A DNA stretch of 64,000 bases from NCBI RefSeq assembly GCF_001701025.1, contig NZ_CP016793.1, forward strand, positions 124,001 through 188,000, given 5' to 3'. Each line of letters opens with the position of its first letter. Within the stretch, counting starts at the first letter, position 1. Of the stretch, positions 51,537-60,440 are shown piece after piece. The notes under the pieces were generated by a model that worked only from the letters and a program-made list of their open reading frames with translations, had not been told where the DNA came from and searched no databases. The position numbers were made by a program, and so were the translations under genes. The stretch comes from Lentzea guizhouensis. GTDB taxonomy: Bacteria > Actinomycetota > Actinomycetes > Mycobacteriales > Pseudonocardiaceae.

Positions 51537-52747
51537 CGCAACGCCCGCAGGCACCGGCGGGCCTCCTCGTAGGCGGCCGCGATCGCCACCGGCCCCACCA
51601 CCGGCCCGGACGCGCCCACCGTGGCGCCCAACGCACGGGCGACCTCGTGGGCGACCGCCGTCGACGCCGAGGGCAACGCCAGCACGACATCACGGTCGCG
51701 GGAGCCCGCGAGTCCTCTGTGGACCGAGGCGTAGTGCGTCGCCGCGCCCAGGTTCCCGTCCGCCACCAGCACGACGTGCGGGTCGGTCAGCTCGACGCCG
51801 ACCCTCCGCGCCCGGGCGAGCAGCCCGGCCGGGTCCCGGCCGTCGAGGATGTCGGTGATCAGCTCACCGCGGACCTTGTTCTCCGCCTCCGCCACGGTCC
51901 GGCGCAGCAGCAACAACAACGCCGTCACGACCGCGGACCGTTCGAACAGCCGCCGGTCCGCGTCGGACAGGTCGGGCCGCCCGGTCAGCGTGATCCCGCC
52001 GAGCAGCTCGGAGCCGGCCAGCACCGCGCACACCCAGACGCCGTCGATCAGCACCGCCCGGCCGTTGGCCCGCACCGCCGGCGTCGGGGCCGTCTCCAGC
52101 ACCTCCACCGGCCCGCCCAGCAGCTCGCTCACCGCGGCGGTGACGTCGGCGGAGGAACCACCGCGCAGCACCAGGTCGGTGAGCCGGTCGTGGGCCTCCT
52201 CGGCCCGCTTCATCGCGGCGTTGTTGGCCTGGATGGTCTCGAACAGCGACGCCGTGTCGATCGCGATGGCCGCGTGGTCGGCCAGCGACTGCAGCAGCGA
52301 GACCTCCTCCGGCGGGAACTCCCGCGCGGTCCGGTCGGCCGCGTAGAGCACGCCGATGACCTTCGAGTCGAGCTTCAGCGGCACGCCGAGGATCGCCACG
52401 AGCCCCTCGTCGCGCACCGCCGAGTCGATCGGGCCGGTGTGGTTGAACCGGGCGTCCGCGAAGTAGTCGGAGGTCGCGTAGGGCAGCGAGGTCTGCGCGA
52501 CCAGCCCGCCGAGACCCTCTCCGAGGCCGAGCCGGACCTGTTGGAAGAGCGGCGAGACCGACCCGTCCGTCACCCTCATGTAGGTGCCGGCCGGGTCGTT
52601 CATCGACAGGTACGACAGGTCGGTGCCGAGCAGCGTGCGCGCCCTCCGCACGATCGAGCGGAGGACCGCGTCCGGGTCGCGCATGCCCGCGAGCTCGGAC
52701 GCGGTGTCGAACAACGCCGCCAGTTCGGCTTCACGCCGTCGTGTCAC
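51401..52747 (-). CDS. PucR/CdaR-type regulator, C-terminally truncated
   Basis: 448 codons, of which about the first 410 are genuine. GAF domain at about 20-180 (RARTLLGTDLSYLSMND, VIGVLYAADRTAREFPPEE), then a coiled coil and a CdaR-type GGDEF-like middle domain (VVLVADGNLGAATHYASVHRGL, EARRCLRALRQLGRE). The C-terminal PucR helix-turn-helix that should follow is absent; instead the ORF runs antisense into the permease gene for 136 bases. Without it the protein should not bind DNA. The start overlaps the transporter stop by four bases. Confidence 0.78.
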   Translation of the reverse strand: MTRRREAELAALFDTASELAGMRDPDAVLRSIVRRARTLLGTDLSYLSMNDPAGTYMRVTDGSVSPLFQQVRLGLGEGLGGLVAQTSLPYATSDYFADARFNHTGPIDSAVRDEGLVAILGVPLKLDSKVIGVLYAADRTAREFPPEEVSLLQSLADHAAIAIDTASLFETIQANNAAMKRAEEAHDRLTDLVLRGGSSADVTAAVSELLGGPVEVLETAPTPAVRANGRAVLIDGVWVCAVLAGSELLGGITLTGRPDLSDADRRLFERSAVVTALLLLLRRTVAEAENKVRGELITDILDGRDPAGLLARARRVGVELTDPHVVLVADGNLGAATHYASVHRGLAGSRDRDVVLALPSASTAVAHEVARALGATVGASGPVVGPVAIAAAYEEARRCLRALRQLGREKDAATTGTTPASASAYGGMCRFWLNFASALCPDNILSRA

Positions 52748-54070
52748 ACCCCAACCCTGTCACGTTCCTCCAGATCCGCACCACGGGTCTCCTTGGCGAA
52801 GATGATCGCGACCACGGTGATCACGCAGGTGATGACGACGTAGACGGCGATCGGGAACGACGACCCGTACGCCTGCAGCAGCGCGGTCGCGATGAGCGGG
52901 GCCAGCGCGCCGGCCGCGATCGAGGCGAGCTGGTAGCCGACCGACGCACCCGAGTAGCGCACCCGCGTCCCGAACAGCTCCGAGAAGAAAGCGGCCTGCG
53001 GGCCGTACATCGCGCCGTGCAGCACGAGTCCGACGGTTGTGGCGAGGGTGATCAGCACCGGGTCCTTGGTGTCGAGCAGCGCGAAGAACGCGAAGATCCA
53101 CCCGGCCATACCGACGGCGCCGACGAGGTAGATCGACCGCCGCCCGAACCTGTCCGAGAGGTGGCCCCACACCGGGATCGTGATCAGGTGCACGGCCGAG
53201 GCGACCAGCACCGCGTTGAGGCCCACCGACTTCGACAGTCCCAGCCCGGTGACGACGTACACGAGGATGAACGCCGTGATCACGTAGTAGGACACGTTCT
53301 CGGCGAACCGCGCGCCCATCGCGATCAGCACCTCGCGCCAGTTGTGCTTGAGCAGCAGCAGCGCGGGCGCCTTCTCCTCGGCCTGCCCCTGTGCCGTCTT
53401 CTCCTTGGCCGCCTTCTCCTGTGCCGCCCTCTCCTGGGCAGCCAGGAAGATCGGCGACTCCGAGACGGTGAGCCGGATCCACAGGCCGATCACCACGAGC
53501 ACGCCGGAGAGCAGGAACGGGATGCGCCAGCCCCACGCGAGGAAGTCCTCATCGGACTGCACCGCCGCCAGGACCGCGAGCACGCCCGTCGCGAGCAGGT
53601 TGCCGCACGGCACCGGCCTGAGGCCACGACGCCCAGAACCCCCGCCGCTTCGGGTCACCGTGCTCGGAGACGATGAGCACGGCACCGCCCCACTCGCCGC
53701 CGAGCGCGAAGCCCTGCACCAGCCGCAGGAACGTCAGCAGCAACGGCGCCGCGACACCGACCGTCGCGTACGTCGGCAGCACGCCCATCAGCATCGTCGC
53801 GCCACCCATCAGCAACAACGACAGCACGAGCAGCTTCTTGCGCCCCAACCGGTCGCCGTAGTGACCGAACACCAGCCCGCCCAACGGCCGCGCCAGGAAG
53901 CCGATCGCGTAGGTGGTGAACGCGAGCAGCGTGCCGGTCAGCGGATCGGCGGTCGGGAAGAAGAGCTTGTTGAACACCAGGGCGGCGGCCGACCCGTAGA
54001 GGAAGAAGTCGTACCACTCCACGGTTGTTCCGATGAGTGACGCCCCAACCACTTTCTTGATCATCGACAA
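52744..54070 (-). pseudogene. MHS-family MFS transporter with a frameshift
   Basis: Two overlapping reading frames together give a full MHS transporter of about 440 residues. The first part is at 54070 to about 53620 ([22 protein letters not shown] ... [12 protein letters not shown]). The second runs from about 53617 to 52744 ([34 protein letters not shown] ... to EERDRVGV). The break fits loss of two bases within a conserved QAGVP-GNLLA motif. It is either sequencing error or a dead gene. It lies between a 3-hydroxybutyrate dehydrogenase and the PucR gene on one operon. Confidence 0.75.
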
Positions 54071-54074
54071 CTCC

Positions 54075-54806
54075 TCATTGAGCAGTCCAGCCGCCGTCGA
54101 CGGCCAACGACGTACCGGTCACAAAACTGTTGTCGCACAACCACAGCACGGCCTGCGCCACCTCTTCGGGCTCGATCAGCCGCTTGACCGCGCTGCGCTG
54201 CAGGAAGATCTTCTCCGCGACGTCGGCCTCGGGGATGTCGTGCACCCGCGCCTGGTCGGTGATCTGCTTCTCCACCAACGGGGTCCGCACGTAGCCGGGC
54301 GCCACGCAGTTGGACGTCACGCCGTGCGGGGCGCCTTCGAGGGCGGCGACCTTGGAGAACCCCTCCAGGCCGTGCTTCGCCGACACGTAGGCGGACTTGA
54401 AGGCGGACGCGCGCAGGCCGTGCACGCTGGTGACGTGGACCAGGCGGCCCCAGCCGCGGTCGTACATGTGCGGCAGGACGTGCCGGGTGAGCCGGAACGC
54501 GGCGCCGAGCATCAGTTCCAGCATCGCCGAGAAGCGGTCGGCGGGGAACTCGTGGATGGGCGCGACGTGCTGCACGCCAGCGTTGTTGACCAGGACGTCG
54601 ATCTCGGCGGGCAGCGACTCGACGGAGCCGGTGAGGTCGAGGACGTGCCCGATCCCGCCGAGCTCCTCGGCGAACGTCAGCACGTGCGGATCGCGGTCTA
54701 CCAGGTGGACTTCGGCGCCTGCGGACGACAGGGCGCGAGCGCAGGCCAGCCCGATGCCGCTGGCGGCTCCGGTGACCAGTGCGGTGTGGCCCGTGACACT
54801 CGACAT
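54075..54806 (-). CDS. bdhA: 3-Hydroxybutyrate dehydrogenase (SDR)
   Basis: 243 residues. TGAASGIG (12-19), NNAG (74-77), Ser127, Tyr140 and Lys144. [12 protein letters not shown] and [19 protein letters not shown] are characteristic of 3-hydroxybutyrate dehydrogenases, which make acetoacetate from 3-hydroxybutyrate. The gene is first in an operon with the frameshifted MHS transporter (four bases apart), which might import the hydroxy acid. Confidence 0.85.
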   Translation of the reverse strand: MSSVTGHTALVTGAASGIGLACARALSSAGAEVHLVDRDPHVLTFAEELGGIGHVLDLTGSVESLPAEIDVLVNNAGVQHVAPIHEFPADRFSAMLELMLGAAFRLTRHVLPHMYDRGWGRLVHVTSVHGLRASAFKSAYVSAKHGLEGFSKVAALEGAPHGVTSNCVAPGYVRTPLVEKQITDQARVHDIPEADVAEKIFLQRSAVKRLIEPEEVAQAVLWLCDNSFVTGTSLAVDGGWTAQ

Positions 54807-54989
54807 GGCCGGAAACGGTAGGCGTGACACGCCGTGACCGACATGTGGCAGCTCCACATATTGCCTGGTGGCCGAGTGGGTTTAGCCACCATTTAGCGAG
54901 ATTCCGGCATAGGTGGCGAGGTCACCGGGTACTGGGGCGTAAGCTCCCGTCACCTGAACGGGGGAAGATCCAGAAGAGGGGGACCAACC

Positions 54990-55097
54990 ATGTCTTTGAC
55001 ACCCATTTACGACGACCTCCTGCGCGAGCTCGAAGAGATCGCGCAGGAGGCCGGGTTGACCAGCTCGGAGCCCACTCCCGAGCCCGTCGGCCAGTAG
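54990..55097 (+). CDS. 35-residue peptide of unknown function
   Basis: The ORF MSLTPIYDDLLRELEEIA... ends EPTPEPVGQ and has a strong ribosome-binding site (GAGGGGG, 54976-54982) eight bases before its ATG. The first 20 residues form an acidic amphipathic helix and the rest is Pro/Glu rich. It ends directly at the stop codon of the convergent LCP gene. It resembles neither a leader peptide nor a known toxin; no function can be assigned. Confidence 0.55.
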   Translation: MSLTPIYDDLLRELEEIAQEAGLTSSEPTPEPVGQ

Positions 55098-56114
55098 CTA
55101 CCTCGGTGCGGCGATCAGGTCGGCCGGGACCGGCTGGTCCTTGCTGATCAGGTCGAACAGCTGGGACGCCTTCTCCTTGTTCCACTGCACGACCGAACCG
55201 GCGCCGGGCACTGTCGGGGTGCCCGCGATCGGCACGGTCCCGCTCTGCGCGTCGCCCATGTTGAGCGCGACGCTCGCCAGGTGCCACACGTGGTCGTTCT
55301 CGTTGACGCTCACCGCACCCGATGCGGCGTTCATCAGCGGGACCACCCGGAACGGGTTCACGAGCGTGGCCGGGCTCTGCACCTTCTCGAACAGCGCCGA
55401 GAGGAACTTGCGCTGGTTCTGCACGCGCTGCAAATCGGCGGTCGCGAACGCGCGGGTCCGCACGAACCCGAGTGCCTGCGGCCCGTCGAGCTCCTGGCAG
55501 CCGGCGGGCAGGTCGATGCCGGCCAGCGGGTCCTTGATCGGCTCGTCGATGCAGATGTCCACGCCACCGACCGCGTCGACCATGTCGGAGAACCCGCCGA
55601 AGCCGATCTCCATGTAGTGGTCGATCCGCACACCGGTCGCACCCTCGACGGTCCGCACGAGCAGCTGCGGCCCACCGAACGCGAACGCCGCGTTGATCTT
55701 GTTGCGGCCGTTGTCCGGGATCGGGACGTACGAGTCGCGCGGCAGCGACAGCAGCGTCGGCTTGGCACCGCTGTTGTCCGGCAGGTGCAGCATCATGATG
55801 GTGTCGGTGCGCCGCCCCGCCGCGTCACCGGTCGCGAGCGTGTCCTTCTGCTCCTGCGACAGGCCGTCGCGGGCGTCGGAACCGACCAGCAACCACGTGG
55901 TGCCCGGCGTCTCGGCCGGCCGGCCCTCGTAGTCCGGCAGCGCGTCGATGCGCTTGAGCGTCGAGTCGACGTAGAAGAAGAACCCGACGGCGGCCAGCAG
56001 CAAGACCAGCAGCACGACCAGGATGGTGCGTCCGGGACGCTTCTTCTTCCTGGGCCGCTGAGGCGGCATGGGACGCCGCTGCTGCTGGTAGCCCTGGTGA
56101 TACCCAGCGCTCAT
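55098..56114 (-). CDS. LytR-CpsA-Psr family cell-wall ligase
   Basis: 338 residues. A cytoplasmic Pro/Gln-rich basic N-terminus (RPRKKKRPGR), one membrane helix at about 29-50, and the LCP domain outside: TTWLLVGSDARDG, RRTDTIMMLHLP, LLSLPRDSYVPIP, KINAAFAFGGP and the ADLQRVQNQRKFL segment with the conserved arginines. It attaches glycopolymers such as arabinogalactan or teichoic acids to peptidoglycan. Confidence 0.92.
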   Translation of the reverse strand: MSAGYHQGYQQQRRPMPPQRPRKKKRPGRTILVVLLVLLLAAVGFFFYVDSTLKRIDALPDYEGRPAETPGTTWLLVGSDARDGLSQEQKDTLATGDAAGRRTDTIMMLHLPDNSGAKPTLLSLPRDSYVPIPDNGRNKINAAFAFGGPQLLVRTVEGATGVRIDHYMEIGFGGFSDMVDAVGGVDICIDEPIKDPLAGIDLPAGCQELDGPQALGFVRTRAFATADLQRVQNQRKFLSALFEKVQSPATLVNPFRVVPLMNAASGAVSVNENDHVWHLASVALNMGDAQSGTVPIAGTPTVPGAGSVVQWNKEKASQLFDLISKDQPVPADLIAAPR

Positions 56115-56189
56115 GTGTCGCCAACCCCGATCGCATCAGTTTCGCTTTGCACCTAGGGACGCGGTGCGCCCGTTCAGGTTGCGACGAAC

Positions 56190-56576
56190 CTACCGGGGTG
56201 GCAGCACGAGCGCCTCGAACAGCCGGGTGACCTCGGCGGACGGGTCGTCGGTCCAGCCCGTGTGCGCGGGCGAGGTCTGGACGATGGTGCTGCGCGGCGC
56301 GGTGAGCCACCGGAACCGCTGCCCGATCGTCGTCCTGCTCACCGGACCGGCGGCAGGCGTGCCGTCGCAGGAGTCGGTGAGGTGGCGGAGGCTGCTTTCG
56401 AGCGTCTCGAGGTCGAGCGCCGGGTCGAGCGCCCTCAGCCGGTCACCGTCCACATAGGTCTTCGCGCACAGGAAGCCGAGCGGCGCGCAGTAGACGATCA
56501 CGCCGACGTTCATGAACTCGCCCCGCTCCTGCCGCGGCACCGCCCGCAGCAGCGCGTACTCAAACACGTGCGGCAC
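56190..56576 (-). CDS. DUF3037 family protein
   Basis: 128 residues. VPHVFEYALLRAVPRQERGEFMNVGVIVYC is the DUF3037 signature. The GTG at 56576 overlaps the end of the HipA-like gene by 17 bases, the usual pair order. Function is not established; the fixed pairing suggests it acts with the kinase. Confidence 0.85.
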   Translation of the reverse strand: MPHVFEYALLRAVPRQERGEFMNVGVIVYCAPLGFLCAKTYVDGDRLRALDPALDLETLESSLRHLTDSCDGTPAAGPVSRTTIGQRFRWLTAPRSTIVQTSPAHTGWTDDPSAEVTRLFEALVLPPR

Positions 56577-57327
56577 GCGCGGCCTCCAGCGAGTCGACCC
56601 AGCCGCGGTGGGCGAGGCGGTAGGTGAAGAAGTCCTTGTAACGCCCGCGGAGTTCCCGCGGATCTCCTTCGAGCCACTCGTCGGGGACGAGCGCGAGGAC
56701 ATCGTCGAGCAGCTGCGGCGTGATCCGCGCGGCAAGCTCTTCGTCCATTTCGGACAGCGCACCCGCGTTCGGCAGCATCGCGTGGTCGGAGGCGTCGTAG
56801 CGGAAGTCCTTGCCGGCCGGCTTGTCCTCGCTCCACGAGTAGTGGAAGTACAGGCTCGCGCCGTGGTCGATCAGCCACGGTTTCCGGTGCCACAGCAGCA
56901 TGTTCGGGTTGCGCCAGCTGCGGTCGACGTTCAGCGTCAGCGCGTCGAACCACAGCAGCCTCGTGGCGAGCTCTGTTCCCGGATCGCGCACGACCGGGTT
57001 GAAGTCGAACGAGCCCGGCAGGTAGTCGAAGCCCAGGTTCAGCCCGCCGCTCGCCCGCAGCAGCTCCTGGACCTCCTGGTCGGGTTCCGCGCGGGCGAGC
57101 TCGGGGTCGAGGTGCACCAGCACGATCTCCGGCACCCGGAAACCCAGCCGCCGCGCCAGCTCACCCACGACCACCTCGGCGACGAGCACCTTGATGCCCT
57201 GTCCGGCGCCGCGGAACTTCACCACGTACATGCCCAGGTCGTCGGCCTCGACCAGCCCCGGCATGGAACCGCCCTCGCGGAACGGCGTCACGTACCGGGT
57301 GGCCGTGACCTCCCTCAGAGAACTCAC
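56560..57327 (-). CDS. HipA-like kinase
   Basis: 255 residues, a compact HipA-fold protein without the N-subdomain-1 of true HipA toxins. Lys37 in YVVKFRG (ATP), DRSWRNPNML (135-144, catalytic-loop type) and IDHGASLYFH (metal-binding Asp154). No HipB antitoxin gene is near; the partner is the DUF3037 gene. Whether it is a toxin or a metabolic kinase is open. Confidence 0.8.
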   Translation of the reverse strand: MSSLREVTATRYVTPFREGGSMPGLVEADDLGMYVVKFRGAGQGIKVLVAEVVVGELARRLGFRVPEIVLVHLDPELARAEPDQEVQELLRASGGLNLGFDYLPGSFDFNPVVRDPGTELATRLLWFDALTLNVDRSWRNPNMLLWHRKPWLIDHGASLYFHYSWSEDKPAGKDFRYDASDHAMLPNAGALSEMDEELAARITPQLLDDVLALVPDEWLEGDPRELRGRYKDFFTYRLAHRGWVDSLEAARAARV

Positions 57328-57401
57328 CCGCGCATGATCACACGAAGACGCCGGCGAAGCCGAACCGATTCCGGTCCGGCCCCGTCACCTCCGGTGCGTC
57401 G

Positions 57402-58064
57402 TCACGCCTTGGCGAAGGTCTCCGCGAAGACCGGTGTCACGGCGGTCAGCTGGGCCTCGGCTGCGGCCCTGGTGGAGCCGGATGCCACCACGACCGTGAT
57501 GAGCGTGCCGCGGCCCATCACCGCCTGGCACGACCACGGCACGAGGTCCGGATCCAGGTTCGCCATGCAGAAGGCGTAGAACTCGTCGGCGCCCTGCGGC
57601 TTGGCGAGCGGCAGGCTCAACCCGGCCTGGCGGTCGGCATTGCTCCCGGAACAGAGCTTGGCCCTCGCCCGCACCGACTCGACCAAGGTGGCCGCCGGGC
57701 GGTCCGCGGCGGCGTGGACCCGCTGGAACAGGCTGAGCCGTCCCGTCCAGATCCGGGTCCGCGCGACGGACATCCCGTCGACGAGGATCGGACCGCTCCC
57801 GCAGACGATGGCCACCGCCTGGCCTTCCTCGCCAGGGTCGCTGTCGTTCGCCGGAACGCTCTCCGCGACCACGCCGCCGAGAGCGTCGAACGCACCGGGC
57901 GGGGCGATGGCCGCCTTGGCCCGCGCGTCCAGCTCCGCCGTGGTGGGCGGCGCCGTCGTGGTGGTCGTGGTGGTCGTGCTCGGCGGTGCAGCTACCGGCT
58001 CACCACCACAGGCCGTGGTCAGGGCGGCGATCGCCAGCACGGCAGCGCAAACTCGCTTGTTCAC
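57402..58064 (-). CDS. Putative lipoprotein with Thr-rich linker
   Basis: 220 residues, no family recognised. Signal sequence VNKRVCAAVLAIAALTTACGG with lipobox cysteine 19, a run of threonines (about 30-40), then a globular domain of about 180 residues with four cysteines that may form disulfides. GGGGGAGC before GTG 58064 fixes the start. It should sit on the outer face of the membrane. Confidence 0.75.
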   Translation of the reverse strand: MNKRVCAAVLAIAALTTACGGEPVAAPPSTTTTTTTTAPPTTAELDARAKAAIAPPGAFDALGGVVAESVPANDSDPGEEGQAVAIVCGSGPILVDGMSVARTRIWTGRLSLFQRVHAAADRPAATLVESVRARAKLCSGSNADRQAGLSLPLAKPQGADEFYAFCMANLDPDLVPWSCQAVMGRGTLITVVVASGSTRAAAEAQLTAVTPVFAETFAKA

Positions 58065-58158
58065 TTGCTCCCCCAGAGATTCGCGCCCACCAGATCGGGC
58101 GCCTGGGGATGATCTAACCAAACGGAGGCCGGCGATATATCGGCGAGCTGCGACCAAG

Positions 58159-58196
58159 AGCTGGCTGATATCCAGTACATCGGACATCAGCCAGCT
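58159..58196. repeat. Stem-loop with 11-bp arms
   Basis: AGCTGGCTGAT (58159-58169) pairs with ATCAGCCAGCT (58186-58196). It lies between the lipoprotein start and the lactonase stop. Similar short blocks (CGAGCTG, ACATCAGC, TATCGG) recur around it in 58130-58250. No gene is seen in 58065-58265. Confidence 0.6.
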
Positions 58197-58265
58197 TCAC
58201 CGCTCACCGATGTATCGGATACGGGACATCAGCGAGCTGACGCAAGAGCTCCGAGCTGAAGTGCG

Positions 58266-59378
58266 TCAACCCCGTCGTGTGGGCAGCACGCAGACCGGGA
58301 TCGGGGTCTGCAGCGCGGTGCCGGACGGGGTGAGCTTGCCGGTCGCGGCGTCCACGGCGAACGACGTGACGTTGTTCGAGTTCTGGTTGGCGGCGAACAG
58401 GAACCGCCCGGTCGGGTCGATCGTGATGTGCCGCGGGTACTTGCCGCCGACGGGCGTGGTGCCGACCAGCGTCAGCTCCGCACCGGACACCGCGAACTGG
58501 GCGACGCTGTCGTGGCCCCGGTTCGACAGGTAGACGAACCTGCCGTCACCGGACACCAGCACCTCGGCCGGGTAGTTGCGCACACCGCCGGACGGCGCGG
58601 TCTTCAGCACCTGGCCGGGCGTGAGCTTCCCGTCGGCGTAGGCGCACGACACGATGGTCGAGTCGAGCTCGTTCGCCACGTACGCGGTCCGGCCGTTCGG
58701 GTGGAACGCCAGGTGCCGCGGCCCGGCGCCGGGCTTGAGCTTCGCCGTCGACACGAGCGTCAGCTTGCCCGCGGCGAACGAGTACGAGAACACCGCGTCC
58801 GCGCCCAGGTCGACGGCCAGGGCGAAGCGACCGGCCGGGTCGAACAGGACCTGGTGCGCGTGCGGGCCTTCCTGGCGCTCCGGGTCGGGACCGGAACCCT
58901 GGTGCCTGACCAGCTGCGTGCGGGCACCGATACCGCCGTCGGCGCGCAACGGGAACACGCTCAGCGTCCCCGACGAGTAGTCCGCGGTGATCAGGTGCTT
59001 GCCAGAGGGGTCGAGCGTCAGGTGGCACGGGTCGGCGCCACCGGTCGCGACCTTGTTGACCACCTTCAGCGAGGTGGCGTCGATCGCGGTGACCTCGCCC
59101 TTGGTCGTCTCGTTGACGGCGTACAGGAACCGCCCGTCCCGCGACTCCACCACGAACGACGGGTTGACCACACCCTTGATCACACCGGTCGACCGCAGCT
59201 GCCCGGAGGCCGTGTCGTAGGTGCCGATGCCGATGCCCTGCGCGCCACCGCTCCACGTCGTGTAGGCCCCGAAGAAGACTCTCCGCGTGGCAGCAGCCGC
59301 CTCGGCGGTTCCTCCGGTCATCAGCAGTCCCGCTCCCACACCCATGGCTCCGAGAAAACGTCGCCGGTCCACACCCAC
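58266..59378 (-). CDS. Tat-exported lactonase-family seven-bladed propeller protein
   Basis: 370 residues. Twin-arginine signal DRRRFLGAMGVGAGLLM and an AEA-type cleavage site near residue 30. The rest is a repetitive beta-propeller of the 6-phosphogluconolactonase/lactonase type (YAVNETTKGEVTAID, CHLTLDPSGKHLITADYSSGTLSVF, PRHITIDPTGRFLFAANQNSN). GGAGG before GTG 59378 gives the start. Export suggests that it is not the cytosolic pentose-phosphate enzyme. Confidence 0.85.
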   Translation of the reverse strand: MGVDRRRFLGAMGVGAGLLMTGGTAEAAAATRRVFFGAYTTWSGGAQGIGIGTYDTASGQLRSTGVIKGVVNPSFVVESRDGRFLYAVNETTKGEVTAIDATSLKVVNKVATGGADPCHLTLDPSGKHLITADYSSGTLSVFPLRADGGIGARTQLVRHQGSGPDPERQEGPHAHQVLFDPAGRFALAVDLGADAVFSYSFAAGKLTLVSTAKLKPGAGPRHLAFHPNGRTAYVANELDSTIVSCAYADGKLTPGQVLKTAPSGGVRNYPAEVLVSGDGRFVYLSNRGHDSVAQFAVSGAELTLVGTTPVGGKYPRHITIDPTGRFLFAANQNSNNVTSFAVDAATGKLTPSGTALQTPIPVCVLPTRRG

Positions 59379-59469
59379 GTCCGCACCTCCGGGATAATCA
59401 ACGGCGGCGGCACGGACCACAGTGGCCTAGACCATCATGCCCAGGCAATAGGTGCAACGAAGATTGCGC

Positions 59470-60303
59470 CTACCGCAACGGGTCGGCGGAGATCAGCCGG
59501 GCCTTCTCGGCTTCGAGGTCGTAGCCGGGCGGCGGGAACTTCGGGTCCATCTCGCGCAGGGTCTCCAGCAGCAACCGGCTCACCGCCCAGTTGCGGTACC
59601 ACTTGCGGTCGGCGGGAACGGCGTACCAGGGCGTGTCCGAACACGCCTTCAACATCGCCGTGTACGCCTCCTGGTACTTCGACCACTTGGACCGCACGTC
59701 GATGTCGGCCGGGTTGTACTTCCAGTTCTTGCGCGGGTCGTCCAGCCGGGCCAGCAGCCGTTCCTTCTGCACCTCCGGCGAGATGTGCAGGAAGCACTTG
59801 ACCAGCGTCACGCCACCGGCGGCCAGCTCCTGCTCGAAGTCGTTGATCTCGCGGTAGCGCTTGCGGATCTCCGCGGCCGTCAGCAGCTTCTCCACCCGAG
59901 GCACCAGCACGTCCTCGTAGTGCGAGCGGTCGAACGCCCCGATGCGCCCCTTCTCCGGCAGCGCCTTGCGGATGCGCCAGAGGAAGTGCTGGCGGCGTTC
60001 GGCGGGGGTCGGCTTCTTGAACGACGCGATCCGCACGCCCTGCGGGTTCACCAGGCCGACGACGTGGCTGACCACACCGCCCTTGCCGGAGGTGTCCATG
60101 CCCTGCAGGACGAGCAGCACCGCGCGAGAACCCTCCGCGTAGAGCGCCTCCTGCAGTCCGTCCAGCTCGGTCCCGGTGAGGGCGAGGTCCTCAGCCGCCT
60201 CGCGCTTGTTCCTGGGCCCGATCGGACGGCCGGCCGGGTCGAGGGTGGAGAGGTCCACCTCATCGAGCCGCAGAGCATCACGAACCGACTTCTTCGCCAT
60301 CAT
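59470..60303 (-). CDS. ppk2: Polyphosphate kinase 2
   Basis: 277 residues. Walker A GMDTSGKGG (68-76), Walker B/lid region FDRSHYEDVLVPRV (124-137) and the arginine-rich YRNWAVSRLLLETL end. PPK2 enzymes phosphorylate nucleoside mono- or diphosphates with polyphosphate. An extended in-frame start at 60375 exists; ATG 60303 is chosen because family similarity begins there, though no good ribosome-binding site is seen. Confidence 0.92.
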   Translation of the reverse strand: MMAKKSVRDALRLDEVDLSTLDPAGRPIGPRNKREAAEDLALTGTELDGLQEALYAEGSRAVLLVLQGMDTSGKGGVVSHVVGLVNPQGVRIASFKKPTPAERRQHFLWRIRKALPEKGRIGAFDRSHYEDVLVPRVEKLLTAAEIRKRYREINDFEQELAAGGVTLVKCFLHISPEVQKERLLARLDDPRKNWKYNPADIDVRSKWSKYQEAYTAMLKACSDTPWYAVPADRKWYRNWAVSRLLLETLREMDPKFPPPGYDLEAEKARLISADPLR

Positions 60304-60440
60304 CCGACCGTAGCGATTCACCGCCCGATCCGCCCGCTGTGCACGAAACAGCCACTGATCGGTGAATCTACGCAACGAACTGAGCCACAGCGCAACGCTT
60401 CACGGTCGAATTCGCTTGTTCAGGACCCTAGCCTTGGAGG

